The position numbers and the translations under genes are program-made. From Wallemia ichthyophaga EXF-994 (taxonomy: Eukaryota > Basidiomycota > Wallemiomycetes > Wallemiales > Wallemiaceae), in assembly GCF_000400465.1 (NCBI RefSeq), contig NW_008806275.1:186001-250000 (forward strand): a stretch of 64,000 nucleotides of DNA, written 5' to 3'. This document shows, piece after piece, positions 34,557 to 44,882 of the stretch (its first letter is position 1; every line of letters begins with the position of its first letter). The notes under the pieces were generated by a model. The model was not told the origin of the DNA, made no database searches, and saw only the letters and a program-made list of their open reading frames with translations.

Positions 34557-34627
34557 GCATTAATGGGGTAGTGGTAACCTCGATCGTTGCCATCGATCGG
34601 CCCCCGGTTCAATTCCGGGTTAATGCA
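34557..34627 (+). tRNA. tRNA-Gly (anticodon GCC)
   Basis: A complete cloverleaf can be drawn. The 7-bp acceptor stem is GCATTAA pairing with TTAATGC, followed by discriminator A. The D-arm contains the A box (GGGTAGTGGTAACC). The 5-bp anticodon stem GATCG/CGATC holds the loop TTGCCAT, with anticodon GCC in the middle. The T-arm CCCGG-TTCAATT-CCGGG contains the B box. There is no intron. A short T4 run follows at about 34631-34640 and may terminate Pol III. All stems are fully Watson-Crick by eye. Confidence 0.92.
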
Positions 34628-35078
34628 TTTACTTTTGCATCTCAAACCTTCTATCTGCAATTCGATACCTTTTTCTTTTGTCTTCCATATTTTATTTGCG
34701 AATTTTTTATACAAATTGACAATTACCTTTTAAGCATCAGAAACCGAATGGAACTTTCAGAGCGATTTTCAATCCACAATTGACAACTGCCAGACGAAAC
34801 GTAGAGGTCGGAGGAAGCCAGATTTTGCTAGGCAACTGTAAGTAGATTACTCTGTCATTCTCAACCACCCCTGTTATTCCCGAAGCGAGCCAAAAATTTA
34901 GTTAAGTTGACTCAGATGATGATTCAGATATGACGTGATGTCATCCGACACATTCATTCAAGTACCTAGTGATGAAAAGGTTCCTAAGATCCAGACCTTT
35001 TGTTCACTAGATAAAAGCCGCTCGATTTCTTCATGTCTTTGTCCGCATACACTGAACAGGTTTCTCACTCTCTTTAAA
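34628..35078. other. Intergenic region between tRNA-Gly and DPBB copy 3
   Basis: About 450 bp without a supported gene. The segment ending CACTCTCTTTA before the ATG resembles the same short leader in front of DPBB copy 4, so the duplicated block probably included a little 5' UTR. Confidence 0.3.
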
Positions 35079-35535
35079 ATGTTTTACAAGTCAATCGTCG
35101 TCGCCGCTATCGCCTCAATGGTCGCTGCCGCACCTACCCAAACTGGTGCCCCTGCAGCTAAGCGCTCAGCAGACTCCTACGGTAACCAAGCCACTTGGTA
35201 CAATGCTGAGACCGGAAACCGTGGTGCTTGCGGCCAGTACTTATCAAACGACGATCGTTTTGTCGCTGTCGGATTTGGCTCACCAATCCCATGTGGACAG
35301 TGGATGGTGGGTGAAAAGACTAACTATTCGACCCCACTAACAACAAATGCAGGGCTTCAACGTCAACGGCGTCACTAGCTACGGTTACGTTGCCGACAAG
35401 TGTGCTTCATGCGCCAACAACCACTACGACATGTCCGAAGCCCTCTTCAACGACTTTGGTGCATTCGGCCAAGGTGTCATCAACGACATCTGGGCATGGC
35501 AAGTCGATAGCTGGGTTGAGCCAAGCACCCTCTAG
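35079..35535 (+). CDS. Secreted double-psi beta-barrel (RlpA/barwin-like) protein, copy 3
   Basis: Two exons around a 46-nt intron starting GTGGGT near 35309. The signal peptide is MFYKSIVVAAIASMVAAA and processing is predicted after AAKR. The mature domain reads QATWYNAETGNRGACGQY, DDRFVAV, PIPCGQWM, then NGVTSYGYVADKCASC and NHYDMSEALF, ending DSWVEPSTL. About 136 residues. It is clearly related to copies 1 and 2 but distinct from them, and on the opposite strand. From just after the ATG to 35366 it is identical to copy 4, intron included. Confidence 0.85.
35085..35366. repeat. Identical 282-bp tract shared by DPBB copies 3 and 4 (first member)
   Basis: Matches 36841-37122 without a visible difference, covering most of exon 1, the whole intron and the start of exon 2. 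Sequences on both sides diverge strongly. An identical intron within otherwise different paralogues is the mark of gene conversion or a very recent partial duplication. Confidence 0.85.
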
Positions 35536-36834
35536 ATTGCACTTGGCACATTGTGCTTTGTGCACTTTGATTTCTCTGGTTAGATCGAAGTTATAGACAT
35601 AGACAAAACTGCAAAACTGTAAAAATTCTACTGTGCTTCTCTATGCACTACTGTACACTCTTTGTTAATACACTCATTGCAAATTTTTTTTTGTTTCAGT
35701 CTATACCAACGTATAAATGCTCAATATCTGCCTGTCAACACATAAATGCTTAACATCCGCAGCCGTGTTTGACAATGCTCAGTCGTGTGTTTAGTATTAT
35801 GTATGATATTCACGCAACTAGATAGGGTCTCATACGCGCCAAATCTCGGTTTAGGTCGTGTTATACCTTCCAGAGTGTCCGATAGTGCAGAGCCACGAGT
35901 AAGCTGTAGATCCAGTACAATCAAAATCTGCACCTCTATTGATCCATTCACATAAAATAATATATAGTATTCCATCAAATCATGCACTAATTCTCAAATC
36001 AATTCAAATATGTTATCGTTGTGGTATATAGAAAAGTATCTGACAACATGCCAACGGCCCATTTCCCATCTACCAATTGTCCAGCTGCTTAGAACGAGAG
36101 CTTTAAGCACTGATGAGAGAGTCTTCTTGCGTGGAAAACCCGACAAGCTAGCGTGAGACATAACCTCTAGCGTGGGGCATAAAATTTAAGGTTTCAACAT
36201 GTAAACCATAGTCGGGATCGTAAAAGCTGTGCTGTTAACGCTATAGAATGATATCTTCATACCTATCTTATCTGAATTTGTTCACCTTGGAGTTCCCGAC
36301 GCTAAAAGTTCGAAACCAAAGTTCCGACACCAAGCTGACACTTAGGAACAAACGATATCACAGGTTAATAGAGTAATTAAACACAGCTTTCTCGAATTTT
36401 ACCACAGACTGCATCTTAAACATTCGCAAATTTGTTTTCAAGTTGGAGTGTCTCACCATAAAATCTTGTAGAGGTCAAATACCGCATAATCAGCTTCAAA
36501 ATCAGCTTTAGAGAATGTCTCCCGTTTCCCTGAAGCTAGGCGCCAAGCTTTTGGTGTTAGCGACGATTCGAAATTTGGCAAAAACTGGACTCACACTATC
36601 TGCTTCCAGAGAATGCCAAACTGTTACACATGTGGGATAAACTGAAATTAATTCACACGATTAGTTCCGAAAAGCTGTACAATTCGCTAGAAATCGTCAT
36701 CTAACACACGATTAAGTTACAAGTCTCACCTCAAGAGTTCCTGGAGGACGAAAATCTCGAACGTCTTGTGGGATATAAAAGTTGAGAATCATTTGTAGCT
36801 CTTCTTTATCTACAACACGCACACTCTCTTTACA
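35536..36834. other. Intergenic region between DPBB copies 3 and 4
   Basis: About 1.3 kb of AT-rich sequence with no supported gene and no obvious similarity to the 2.4-kb duplication. It must contain the copy 4 promoter; GGGATATAAAAG near 36772 is a good TATA-like candidate about 60 bp before that ATG. Confidence 0.35.
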
Positions 36835-37312
36835 ATGTTCTACAAGTCAATCGTCGTCGCCGCTATCGCCTCAATGGTCGCTGCCGCACCTACCCAAACT
36901 GGTGCCCCTGCAGCTAAGCGCTCAGCAGACTCCTACGGTAACCAAGCCACTTGGTACAATGCTGAGACCGGAAACCGTGGTGCTTGCGGCCAGTACTTAT
37001 CAAACGACGATCGTTTTGTCGCTGTCGGATTTGGCTCACCAATCCCATGTGGACAGTGGATGGTGGGTGAAAAGACTAACTATTCGACCCCACTAACAAC
37101 AAATGCAGGGCTTCAACGTCAATGGCGTCACTAGCTACGGTTACGTTGCCGACAAATGTGAGTTGCAGAATGCTTGTGCCAAAATTTTCTAACAAGATAA
37201 AGGCGCTGCATGTGCAAACAACCACTACGACATGTCCGAAGCACTCTTCACAGATCTTGGTTCAATGCCTCAAGGTGTATTGAACGACGTTTGGGCCTGG
37301 CAATTGGACTAA
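36835..37312 (+). CDS. Secreted double-psi beta-barrel protein, copy 4 (extra intron, shorter C-terminus)
   Basis: Three exons. Exon 1, intron 1 and the start of exon 2 match copy 3. Then a second intron (GTGAGT...GATAAAG, about 37158-37202) interrupts the conserved DKC segment. Splicing gives DKCAACANNHYDMSEALF and an ending NDVWAWQLD, lacking the D-SWV-PSTL tail of the other three copies. Without this intron the frame would break, so the gene is intact but structurally changed. The core cysteines and the KR processing site are kept. I infer a functional paralogue with a shortened C-terminus. Confidence 0.8.
36841..37122. repeat. Identical 282-bp tract shared by DPBB copies 3 and 4 (second member)
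   Basis: Second member of the identical tract, offset 1,756 bp from the first. The first difference to the left is at position 5 of the ORF (T/C in the second codon), and to the right a C/T at 35367/37123. Confidence 0.85.
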
Positions 37313-37563
37313 GCGAGACGCAAACGGATTGGCTCTCTGGAAGGACCAATGAAATAGAGCAATACTAAGTTCATATTATAATGTGCAGCGCACATCCACA
37401 CTCATTGTAACAATAACACTCATTCATGTATTTGCATCTCTTATCAATTTCCGTGACTGGAGTAGATAATCCGTGTAGTGTACACGATATCCTGCCTCCT
37501 CAATAGCTGCCGTTGCCGCTGCCGCCTCTCTAACTTAAACCACCAAGAACTGGCACTGCGCAG

Positions 37564-39056
37564 ATGAGGGTAGGCACAGAGCTAATATCTCGAATATGGA
37601 CTCAGAAATTATCAGGAAAGCAATATAATAGTTATAGAAACAGGCAGGACGATGCTCGCAGGCAAGCCGCTCGGAGAAATATTCCACAAGCCTCAGCTGC
37701 AATTCGAAGCAAAAGTCGGCGTCAAGAAGACGACGCTGGATGGAATAGCCAAGGGCGATTTAGATGACAGCATGGACACGGATGAGAAGCAGCCGATGCG
37801 TCTCAGGCCATCGAGTTATCTCGTAGGACAGCAACTTGAAGATACCTTACTGGCGGGAGAGCCTATTGAGATAAGTTATCCGTGGCGTGATGGTCGTATA
37901 CACGACTGGATTGGTGCAGAGGCCCTTTGGAAACACGCCCTTAAGCAGCTTCTTGGGAACCCACGTGCTGCAACTGCTTTGGTGTTGGTCACTGTCCCAC
38001 ACGGACTGTCAAAGGATGAAAGCGAGAAGATTACTCAAATCTTCTTTGAAAGATTTAACGTTCCTGTGTTTGCACTGTTAGAACGCCCCGTCCTTGGTCT
38101 CTATGCTTCAGGCAGTGTCAATGGTCTTTTCATCGATATAGGCTACGACTCTACTGATGTTGTACCAGTACTGGAAACTATGCCTCAGTATACGGCTGCT
38201 ACGCACTGGAGGTTTGGCACACGGGAGCTGTCAGTCTATCTCGCAAGTCTGCTGAAGAGCGACAGCCATCTGCTCGCACATGAAAAGCTTAGCGCGTTGG
38301 GGGAGCAAGAGAAATTTAACGCTTTGGTCGAGATTGCTCAAGAGCTGTTCAACCATCCTCACTCGCTCTCGCTTCTACCCGAGGAAGACGAGAAAGAGAA
38401 GAAGAAAGGAGAGGAGTTGGATATCGCAGCCGCACTCGTTAGTGGTCAAGAGCAGAATTTAATTGATGAAAAGGACGCAAAGGAAAATAACCCAGCAGCC
38501 TCTCAAGGGAGATTTGAGGTGCAGTGGCGCGGAAGCACTGTATCTGTTGGGAAGATAAGACAAAGATTTTGGGAGCCATTGTTTAACATGAACCTCCTGA
38601 AAGGCTTGAAAGGAGTTGATGAGGAGCAGACACGAGTTAGTCTACCTGAGGCTATCGTGTATACATTAGATCAGTGCGAGATTGAAACGAGGCAGCAAAT
38701 CTTGAATGGACTGGTGTTGGCAGGACCTCTGGCTGGCTCCAAGGGCTTCTCGCAATTGCTAGCACCACATATCGAACCATACCTCAGCAAAGGTGACAAT
38801 AACGAGTTGCAGGCATCAGCATCAGCTATCAAGGTGCTCAAAGTACCAGATTACTTTGCAGACTTCAAAAAAAGAGATGATTTAAACACTTTCCTGGGCG
38901 CTAGTATTGTAGCAAAAGTAAGAGTCGCCAGAGTATAGCAATAGCGCTAACGATTTCCAGATAACATCAGCAGATCACTCGAGCTTCGCCATCACCAAAG
39001 CAGACTACAATTTGAGAGGACCAGCGGTGATCACGGTGACCCCATACCTTGTGTAA
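37564..39056 (+). CDS. Actin-related protein, Arp9-like (chromatin remodelling subunit)
   Basis: Three exons. The first is tiny: ATGAGG (37564-37569), then an intron to 37615, after which ESNIIVIETGRTMLAGKPLG continues in frame. The last intron begins GTAAGA near 38926, and the final exon gives SSFAITKADYNLRGP before the stop. The actin fold is diverged but visible: IDIGYDSTDVVPVLE for the phosphate-2 region, LVLVTVPHGLSKDE, TRELSVYLASLL and LNGLVLAGPLAGSKGF. A long acidic/lysine-rich insert (EDEKEKKKGEELD) splits the fold. Arp9 belongs to SWI/SNF and RSC remodellers in fungi. The assignment to Arp9 rather than another diverged ARP is by overall pattern and is moderate. Confidence 0.7.
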
Positions 39057-39087
39057 TTAACTAATTTATGTGTTTTAATAGTACAAT

Positions 39088-39590
39088 CTACAATTCCTCA
39101 TGTGTTACTTTTCCAGGACCCGTCGCACCGTCAAGAAGCTCAATATCGAAAACAAGAGTAGAACCAGCAGGGATAGGACCAATAGATCTGTTCCCGTATC
39201 CCTGTGCAGGCGGTATTGTTACTTTGCGTCTCTCGCCTTGACACATGCCTAGAACGCCCTTTGAGAGCGTTAGGAGGGGAAAAAAAAGGGAGAAAAGAAG
39301 GGTAACAAGAAACGCACCTGCTCCCAGCCAGAAATGACCTGATTCGCACCCAATTTGAAGGTAAAAGGATGCCTACCAGGCTTTCTACTCGAATCAAAAA
39401 CGGTACCTTGTTCGAATAACGATCCAACGTAATGCATTTTCAGGTTATCACCATTTTGCGCTGTATGTAAACAAGGATCAGCTTTTTCTTTGATTCCAAT
39501 TTGAAGTGTTGTAGGTGGTTGTTTGGATGTAGCAGCAGCAGCGCCAGCAGCACCTAAAAGGAGACCAATAAATGATATAAAGTTAACCAT
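39088..39590 (-). CDS. ER-resident FKBP-type peptidyl-prolyl isomerase
   Basis: Two exons; the intron begins GTGCGT near 39317 and has a long pyrimidine tract. A signal peptide ([17 protein letters not shown]) is followed by an FKBP domain: [55 protein letters not shown] and [11 protein letters not shown]. The protein ends in HEEL, an HDEL-like ER retention signal. It matches the FKBP2/Fpr2 group, which folds proteins in the secretory pathway and binds FK506. It starts 70 bp from the divergent ERG7 gene. Confidence 0.93.
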
Positions 39591-39660
39591 AATATTTAAT
39601 AGGATTTTAATTTTAATTTTATATTACGTCGATGATGGTTGTTATCAACGTTCATCACAA

Positions 39661-42250
39661 ATGAAGACATCGCCTCAAACGATAAACGATGTGCCGCACA
39701 AGCCTGTGACTGATTACACCCGATGGAGGTTGATAGTTACTGACGTCGGCAGGCACCAGTGGAAGTATCTCTCCCCTGAGCAATCGGCTGCTTCTCCGCA
39801 GAGTATTGAAGATAAATACTGGTTGGGATTGGATATTGTGGGTTTTATATCCCAGTATCACAATTACACTCACCTAATCATCCTTAGAATCTACCTCAAC
39901 TCCCTGAGCCACGAAACCCCCTCGACGCTGCTCGTAATGGTCTGTTGAAGCCTTTGCTCTTCCGTTTCGCTCATTCACTCCACCAGGCTTCAAATTCTAC
40001 AAGCAAATTCAATCCGTAGATGGCCACTGGGCTGGTGAATATGGAGGTCCCATGTTCTTGCTTCCTGGTCTCGTTATTTCAAATTACATATCAGGTGTGA
40101 AACTCGCCGAGGAACAGAGAGTGGAAATTATTCGCTATCTCTTTAACAGAGCTCATGAAGTTGATGGCGGCTGGGGAATGTGAGCAGTCTACATTTCATC
40201 ATGCCTGTCTAACGATGTCCAAGACATATTGAAAGTCCATCCACTGTATTCGGTACAGCGCTAAACTATACAGCGCTTAGGCTTCTTGGTGTTGAAGCAG
40301 ATCACCCTGTCATGACTAAAGCTAGGGGGACTCTGCACAAGCTTGGTACGTAGAATGGCTTATAGAAAGACGAATACAGCTAATGCACACAGGCGGTGCA
40401 ACTGGATCTCCAGCGTGGGGGAAGTTTTGGCTTGCTTGCTTAGGTGTATACGATTGGGATGGTGTCAATCCAGTACCACCTGAGCTCTGGTAGGTCTAAT
40501 AATATTGTTTGGACTTTTTTCACTCTGTGTCTAGGTTGCTACCAGATTGGCTGCCAATACATCCTACCAAATGGTGGATACACTGCAGACAGGTGAGTTG
40601 GTAATATTCAAAGATTTTGCCTCCTAATTGAATACAGATTTACCTCCCAATGTCATACCTCTATGGGAAGAGATTCATAGGCCGATCGACTGAGCTTACA
40701 GAGCAGCTGAAACAAGAGCTGTATGTGGATCCGTACGCTAGTATTGATTGGTCTGCACAGCGGAACAACGTCAACAAAATCGATCTCTTCCAACCACATT
40801 CAGCTGTAATGGACGCCCTTAATGCTGCTCTCTACTACGGATATGAACCCTGCTCTATACCACCGCTTAGACAAGCAGCTCTAAGGAAAGCTTACACGCA
40901 TATCGTTCACGAAGATGAGAACACATGTTATCAGGGATTAGCGCCTATCAATAAGGCTTTCAACCAGCTCTGCCGTCTGGATGCTGATGGGCCTGATTCT
41001 AACGCCGTCAAGAAGCATTTGGAAAAGACAAATGACTTTTTGTGGCTTGGTCCTGATGGCTTGCGTGAGACTGGTACAAACGGATCTCAGCTGGTAGGTG
41101 GGAGGGTGTAAGAGGTAGGTATTTTATTGCTCACCAACACATAAGTGGGATGCTGCATTCATTGCTCAAGCACTCGTTGAGACGGGACTTGGCGAAGAAG
41201 AAGAAAACAAGCAAGCCACTGAGAAGCTCCTTGAATGGATTGACAAATGCCAAATAAGACAAGATCCGCTCTATCCAGCTTACCGTCAACCAACTAAAGG
41301 TGCATGGCCATTTAGTACAGCTGAACAAGGATATACGGTCAGTGACTGCACAGCTGAAGGCATAAAGTCTGTCATATACCTTCAGGAGTATTTGAAGTGA
41401 GTATGAAGTGCGCGCAAAGCTATTTTTAAACTCCTACCAGGCACACAAAACACCACGTCTCGTATGAACGTTTACATGATTCAGTCGATCTGCTACTAGG
41501 GATGCAGAACGCAGATGGTGGTTTCGCATCGTATGAGCTGACGAGAGGCTCGAAACATCTCGAACTCCTCAACCCTGCTGAAGTTTTCGGTAAGATTATG
41601 GTCGAATACTCGTACCCAGAATGTACAACATCTGTCGTTACGGCACTGTCACTGTTCAAGAAGCACCAGCCAGATTATCGTAGAGAGGATATAGAAAGGA
41701 CAACAAATGCAGCTATCAAGTATATTCATGCCGCACAAAGAGAAGATGGAAGTTGGTATGGGAGTTGGGCCATTTGTTTCACGTATGCGGCTATGTTTGC
41801 TTTAGAGTCGCTTTCTTCGGTAGGAGAGCACTACGAGAACAGTGAAAAAGTAAGAAAAGCATGCGAGTTTCTTCTCAGCAAACAGAAAGAAGATGGTGGA
41901 TGGGGAGAATCTTATTTGAGTTGCGAGACAGAGGAATACACTCAGCACCAAGACAGTCAGGTAGTGCAGACTTCGTGGGTCGTTCTTGCGTTGTTGCATG
42001 CCAGATACCCACATAAAGAGCCAATCAAACGCGCTGTACGATTGATAATGAGTCGACAAAACAAAGACGGTAGTTGGACGCAGGAAGCGATTGAGGTGAG
42101 TGGTTTAATGATATTCAAACCGTCTAATGCAGATGCTACTAGGGTATATTCAACAAGAATTGCGCTATTTCATATCCAAATTACAAGTTCTCCTTCACAA
42201 TCTGGGCATTGGGGAAGGCGTATCGAGAAGTGGGTGATATTGAATGGTAA
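39661..42250 (+). CDS. ERG7: Lanosterol synthase (oxidosqualene cyclase)
   Basis: A gene of about eleven exons in which all introns are 43-56 nt and GT-AG. Joined segments include [100 protein letters not shown], the catalytic VSDCTAEG motif whose Asp protonates the epoxide, and QW repeats such as [14 protein letters not shown] and [14 protein letters not shown]. The enzyme cyclises 2,3-oxidosqualene to lanosterol in the ER membrane and lipid droplets, the first sterol in ergosterol synthesis. The last exon ends [20 protein letters not shown]. It converges on COX23 with 12 bp between stops. Confidence 0.93.
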
Positions 42251-42262
42251 TGACGTGATACA

Positions 42263-42589
42263 TTAAGATTTGCCTTCTCGCCTTGCTTTGAGCTGGGAGA
42301 GTGTGAGTGTGGTGGTGGGAGTGTTATCAATGTTTGCTTACCCAGAGTGCCTTACAATCTTGGGCTAATGTGAGCTGTGCGGGGCTATAAAAATGAGACT
42401 CACTCCTGTAATTCTCGAAAACCTCTTTGCAGTTCTCTTTCTGATAGTAGTTGTCTTCTAAACACTCGAAGCTCTTCTTTGCAGCGTCGGCGCAGGGGCT
42501 GTATTGAGATTAATTCGGCAGAATGATTGCAACTAACACCCTCACTCATTAAATTTTGTAACCTTATCTTTAGCCTCGGCGCCGCTCAT
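42263..42589 (-). CDS. COX23: Twin CX9C mitochondrial protein, COX23/CHCHD7-like
   Basis: Four tiny exons encode about 61 residues: [15 protein letters not shown], then [20 protein letters not shown], then [11 protein letters not shown], then NCKALW, and LKARREGKS after a last intron. The acceptor of the third intron must be CCCAAG (before ATTGT), because only then is the second cysteine pair spaced C-x9-C; the first pair ([11 protein letters not shown]) is also C-x9-C. Twin CX9C proteins are folded in the intermembrane space by the Mia40/Erv1 relay, and Cox23 is needed for cytochrome c oxidase assembly. The gene is too fragmented to show as one long frame. It starts 21 bp from the RCF1 start on the other strand. 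Confidence 0.8.
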
Positions 42590-42610
42590 TGTTCTTGTTG
42601 AAGAACCGTT

Positions 42611-43271
42611 ATGGCGTCACAACCACCAATTCCTCCGCCAGCTCCCAAGCCGTTGCCACTTGGGTATGAGTCACCAAAAGACAAGGCATATCGCAAATTG
42701 GTTGAACAGCCATTGGTTCCTATTGGTGGGAATGTATCGAGTTGAGTGACAGACAAACGCTGACGTAGGCATAGGAATCGGTGCGACGATTATAGCGCTC
42801 ACACGCGCAGCCATGGAGATTAGAAGGGGTAACAGCAGAGCAGCGAACAAGTTCTTCAGATACAGAGTCTATGCGCAGGGAGCCACCGTTGTCGCAGCCG
42901 TTGGCGGTATGTGGTACTATGGTACAGCGCAGGAGCAAAAGGGCGCTAGAATAGAGAGGGATCGATTGGCCCGAACGGCTGAATTTGAGAAGAGACTTGA
43001 TGACCTCAATCAGGCTGGCGTAGGCGAACAAGCGATGACTAGCTTCCGGAAACACGCTTCTGAAGCTGATAAACGCAAGGTTAGCACTATTGCTGATCTT
43101 GATCTCACCGGCACTTCCTGGGACAAGTTGCCGGCTGAAACTGCCCCTGCGTCCGAGAAAACACCCGAGAAGACACAGCAAGTCAACACAAGCAACCCAC
43201 CTATGCCAACATCAGGGAGATTCTCACAGAAAGATCCATTGGCTTCGAATAGAGGAGGTAAAAGCGAGTAA
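42611..43271 (+). CDS. RCF1: HIG1-domain respiratory supercomplex factor 1
   Basis: Two exons with an intron (GTGGGA...CATAG) at about 42729-42774. The N-terminus MASQPPIPPPAPKPLPLGY and the segment KLVEQPLVPIGIGATIIALT form the first part of the HIG1 domain. RRGNSRAANKFFRYRVYAQG and ATVVAAVGGMWYYG form the second membrane helix and loop. A long hydrophilic coiled-coil-like tail follows. Rcf1 sits in the mitochondrial inner membrane and helps complexes III and IV associate. The pairing with COX23 across a 21-bp gap suggests co-expression. Confidence 0.9.
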
Positions 43272-43303
43272 AATGGATTTATCTTGTAATCTACATAACA
43301 ATC

Positions 43304-44826
43304 ATGAGCTTATTTCCTTTCTCAGCGTTGCGGTGTGGCAGAGGAGGAGTTCTGGCTGTAGCATCCAACAATCAAATAGCTGTAATTGATGGGTTCGTGT
43401 GGCCTCGTTTACAATACTCCCACTCAGCCTTCTCAGCATCAAAGTCCTCAAGAGCACAGAAGGACACACGATGCCTATCAGAGTGCTCCTATTCAGCAGC
43501 GACGATAAGCAGCTGATAAGTACTGGCGACGATAAGCAGCTTAACGTTTGGAATATCGAGAAAGATGCACTCGTTCTCAAAGACACAGTGTGTGTGGGGC
43601 ATCTGGCTTTATGACATCTGCTTACCACTCCTCAGCCTCATCAGCAAGCGTGCAAACTCACTCAATCTCCTCAACGAAGACACTGTCCTCGTTGGAGACA
43701 AATTCGGCGATATTTTCACCTACAAGCTCAATAGAACGGACCAAGACAAGGAGAATGACGCAAAAACTAAAAACAAGGACAAGGAACCACTGCTTGGACA
43801 TGTCTCAATGGTTAATGATGTCGCCGTCACTCCCTCACACATCATTTCTGCAGACAGAGATGCTCACATACGCATATCAAGGAACCCACTGGGATATGTC
43901 ATTGATATGTTCTGTCTCGGCCACGAAAAGTTTATCACTGCAGTCGGTGTACTCGATGAAAATCTTCTTTTGTCTGGTGGTGGTGACGATTATATTATTC
44001 TGTGGAATTACAAAGAGGGCAAGGAAATGAGGCGATTTGACGTGAGAGATGCTGTTCTTGCTCATGCTTCAGTGAGAGCAATCAAAATTCAAGATAAGAT
44101 GCTGAAGAGCGATGATATTCCGGCTGATTACGGTGAGCATATTCTGTGCATTGATCGCATATTGGTTAGTGGAATTGGAAAGGATGCGGGTGGTGATGCT
44201 GTTGACCCACTCGTGCTCTTCACTTCATGCGGGTGAGTTGAAAGCGCTGTGCAAGCAGCTCCATTAACGTTATATCGCAGTGCGACAGGTGTTTTCTACG
44301 CGAGAAAATCAGCATTTGTAGAGGCCAACGAGTTCAATATCCAGGCTGTTGATTTGCAGCATCCTATCATCGAAATGGCAGACATGGGCGGAGGCAAGTT
44401 TGTTGTGACGCTCGATACATCCAGAGGAGCGCCAGATGCAGCTGCTGTACTCATGCTGAATTCTGAAGGAGAGGTGGGAGATTATGGCTCTATTGAGGTA
44501 TTATCTGATAGATATACAGCTACAAATAAGTGAACAAAATTCGCTTGTGAGTACGTTGAATGGATTGACTGTGCAAGGTAAGACTGCTCTAACCTCTTAC
44601 ATATAATTCCGTCTAATATCATCCTCCAGGCGCAGAAAAGGATGTCAAGCACCTCGACCTCTACTCTCAACTAGCCCTGCAGCCCAAAGTCGAAGGCGAA
44701 GACAATTTAGACGAGGAGAAAGAACATCCAGAGAAGAGTGGAAGGACTGGTGAAAAGCGCAGGGCGAGGGAGGCAGCCAAGATGTCAAATCAAGCTAAAA
44801 AAAGCAAGACAGATGAGTCGACGTAA
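43304..44826 (+). CDS. TRM82: tRNA (guanine-N7)-methyltransferase WD40 subunit
   Basis: At least six exons. WD40 blades can be read as GHTMPIRVLLFSSDDKQLIS, GDDKQLNVWNIEKDA, GHVSMVNDVAVTPSHIISAD, RDAHIRISRNPLGYVIDMFC, GHEKFITAVGVLDENLLLSG and GGDDYIILWNYKEG. The RDAHIRISR block is the most distinctive Trm82/WDR4 signature. The C-terminus is a lysine-rich tail (GEKRRAREAAKMSNQAKKSK). Trm82 stabilises the Trm8 methyltransferase that makes m7G46 in tRNA. Splice choices at introns 1 and 2 need frame shifts (after VIDG and KDTV), and small alternatives exist at intron 1. Confidence 0.88.
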
Positions 44827-44882
44827 GGTAATAATCATCAATTATGAATAGAAATACATTATTTGTCTATATGTCCACACTT

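Noticed and set aside
39661-42250. Several separate genes, as the frames suggest
   Set aside because: All pieces join through short introns into one lanosterol synthase with motifs in the right order.
42541-42590. COX23 as non-coding spacer
   Set aside because: No long frame exists, but four exons with GT-AG ends rebuild a twin CX9C protein with exact spacing, so it was accepted as a gene.
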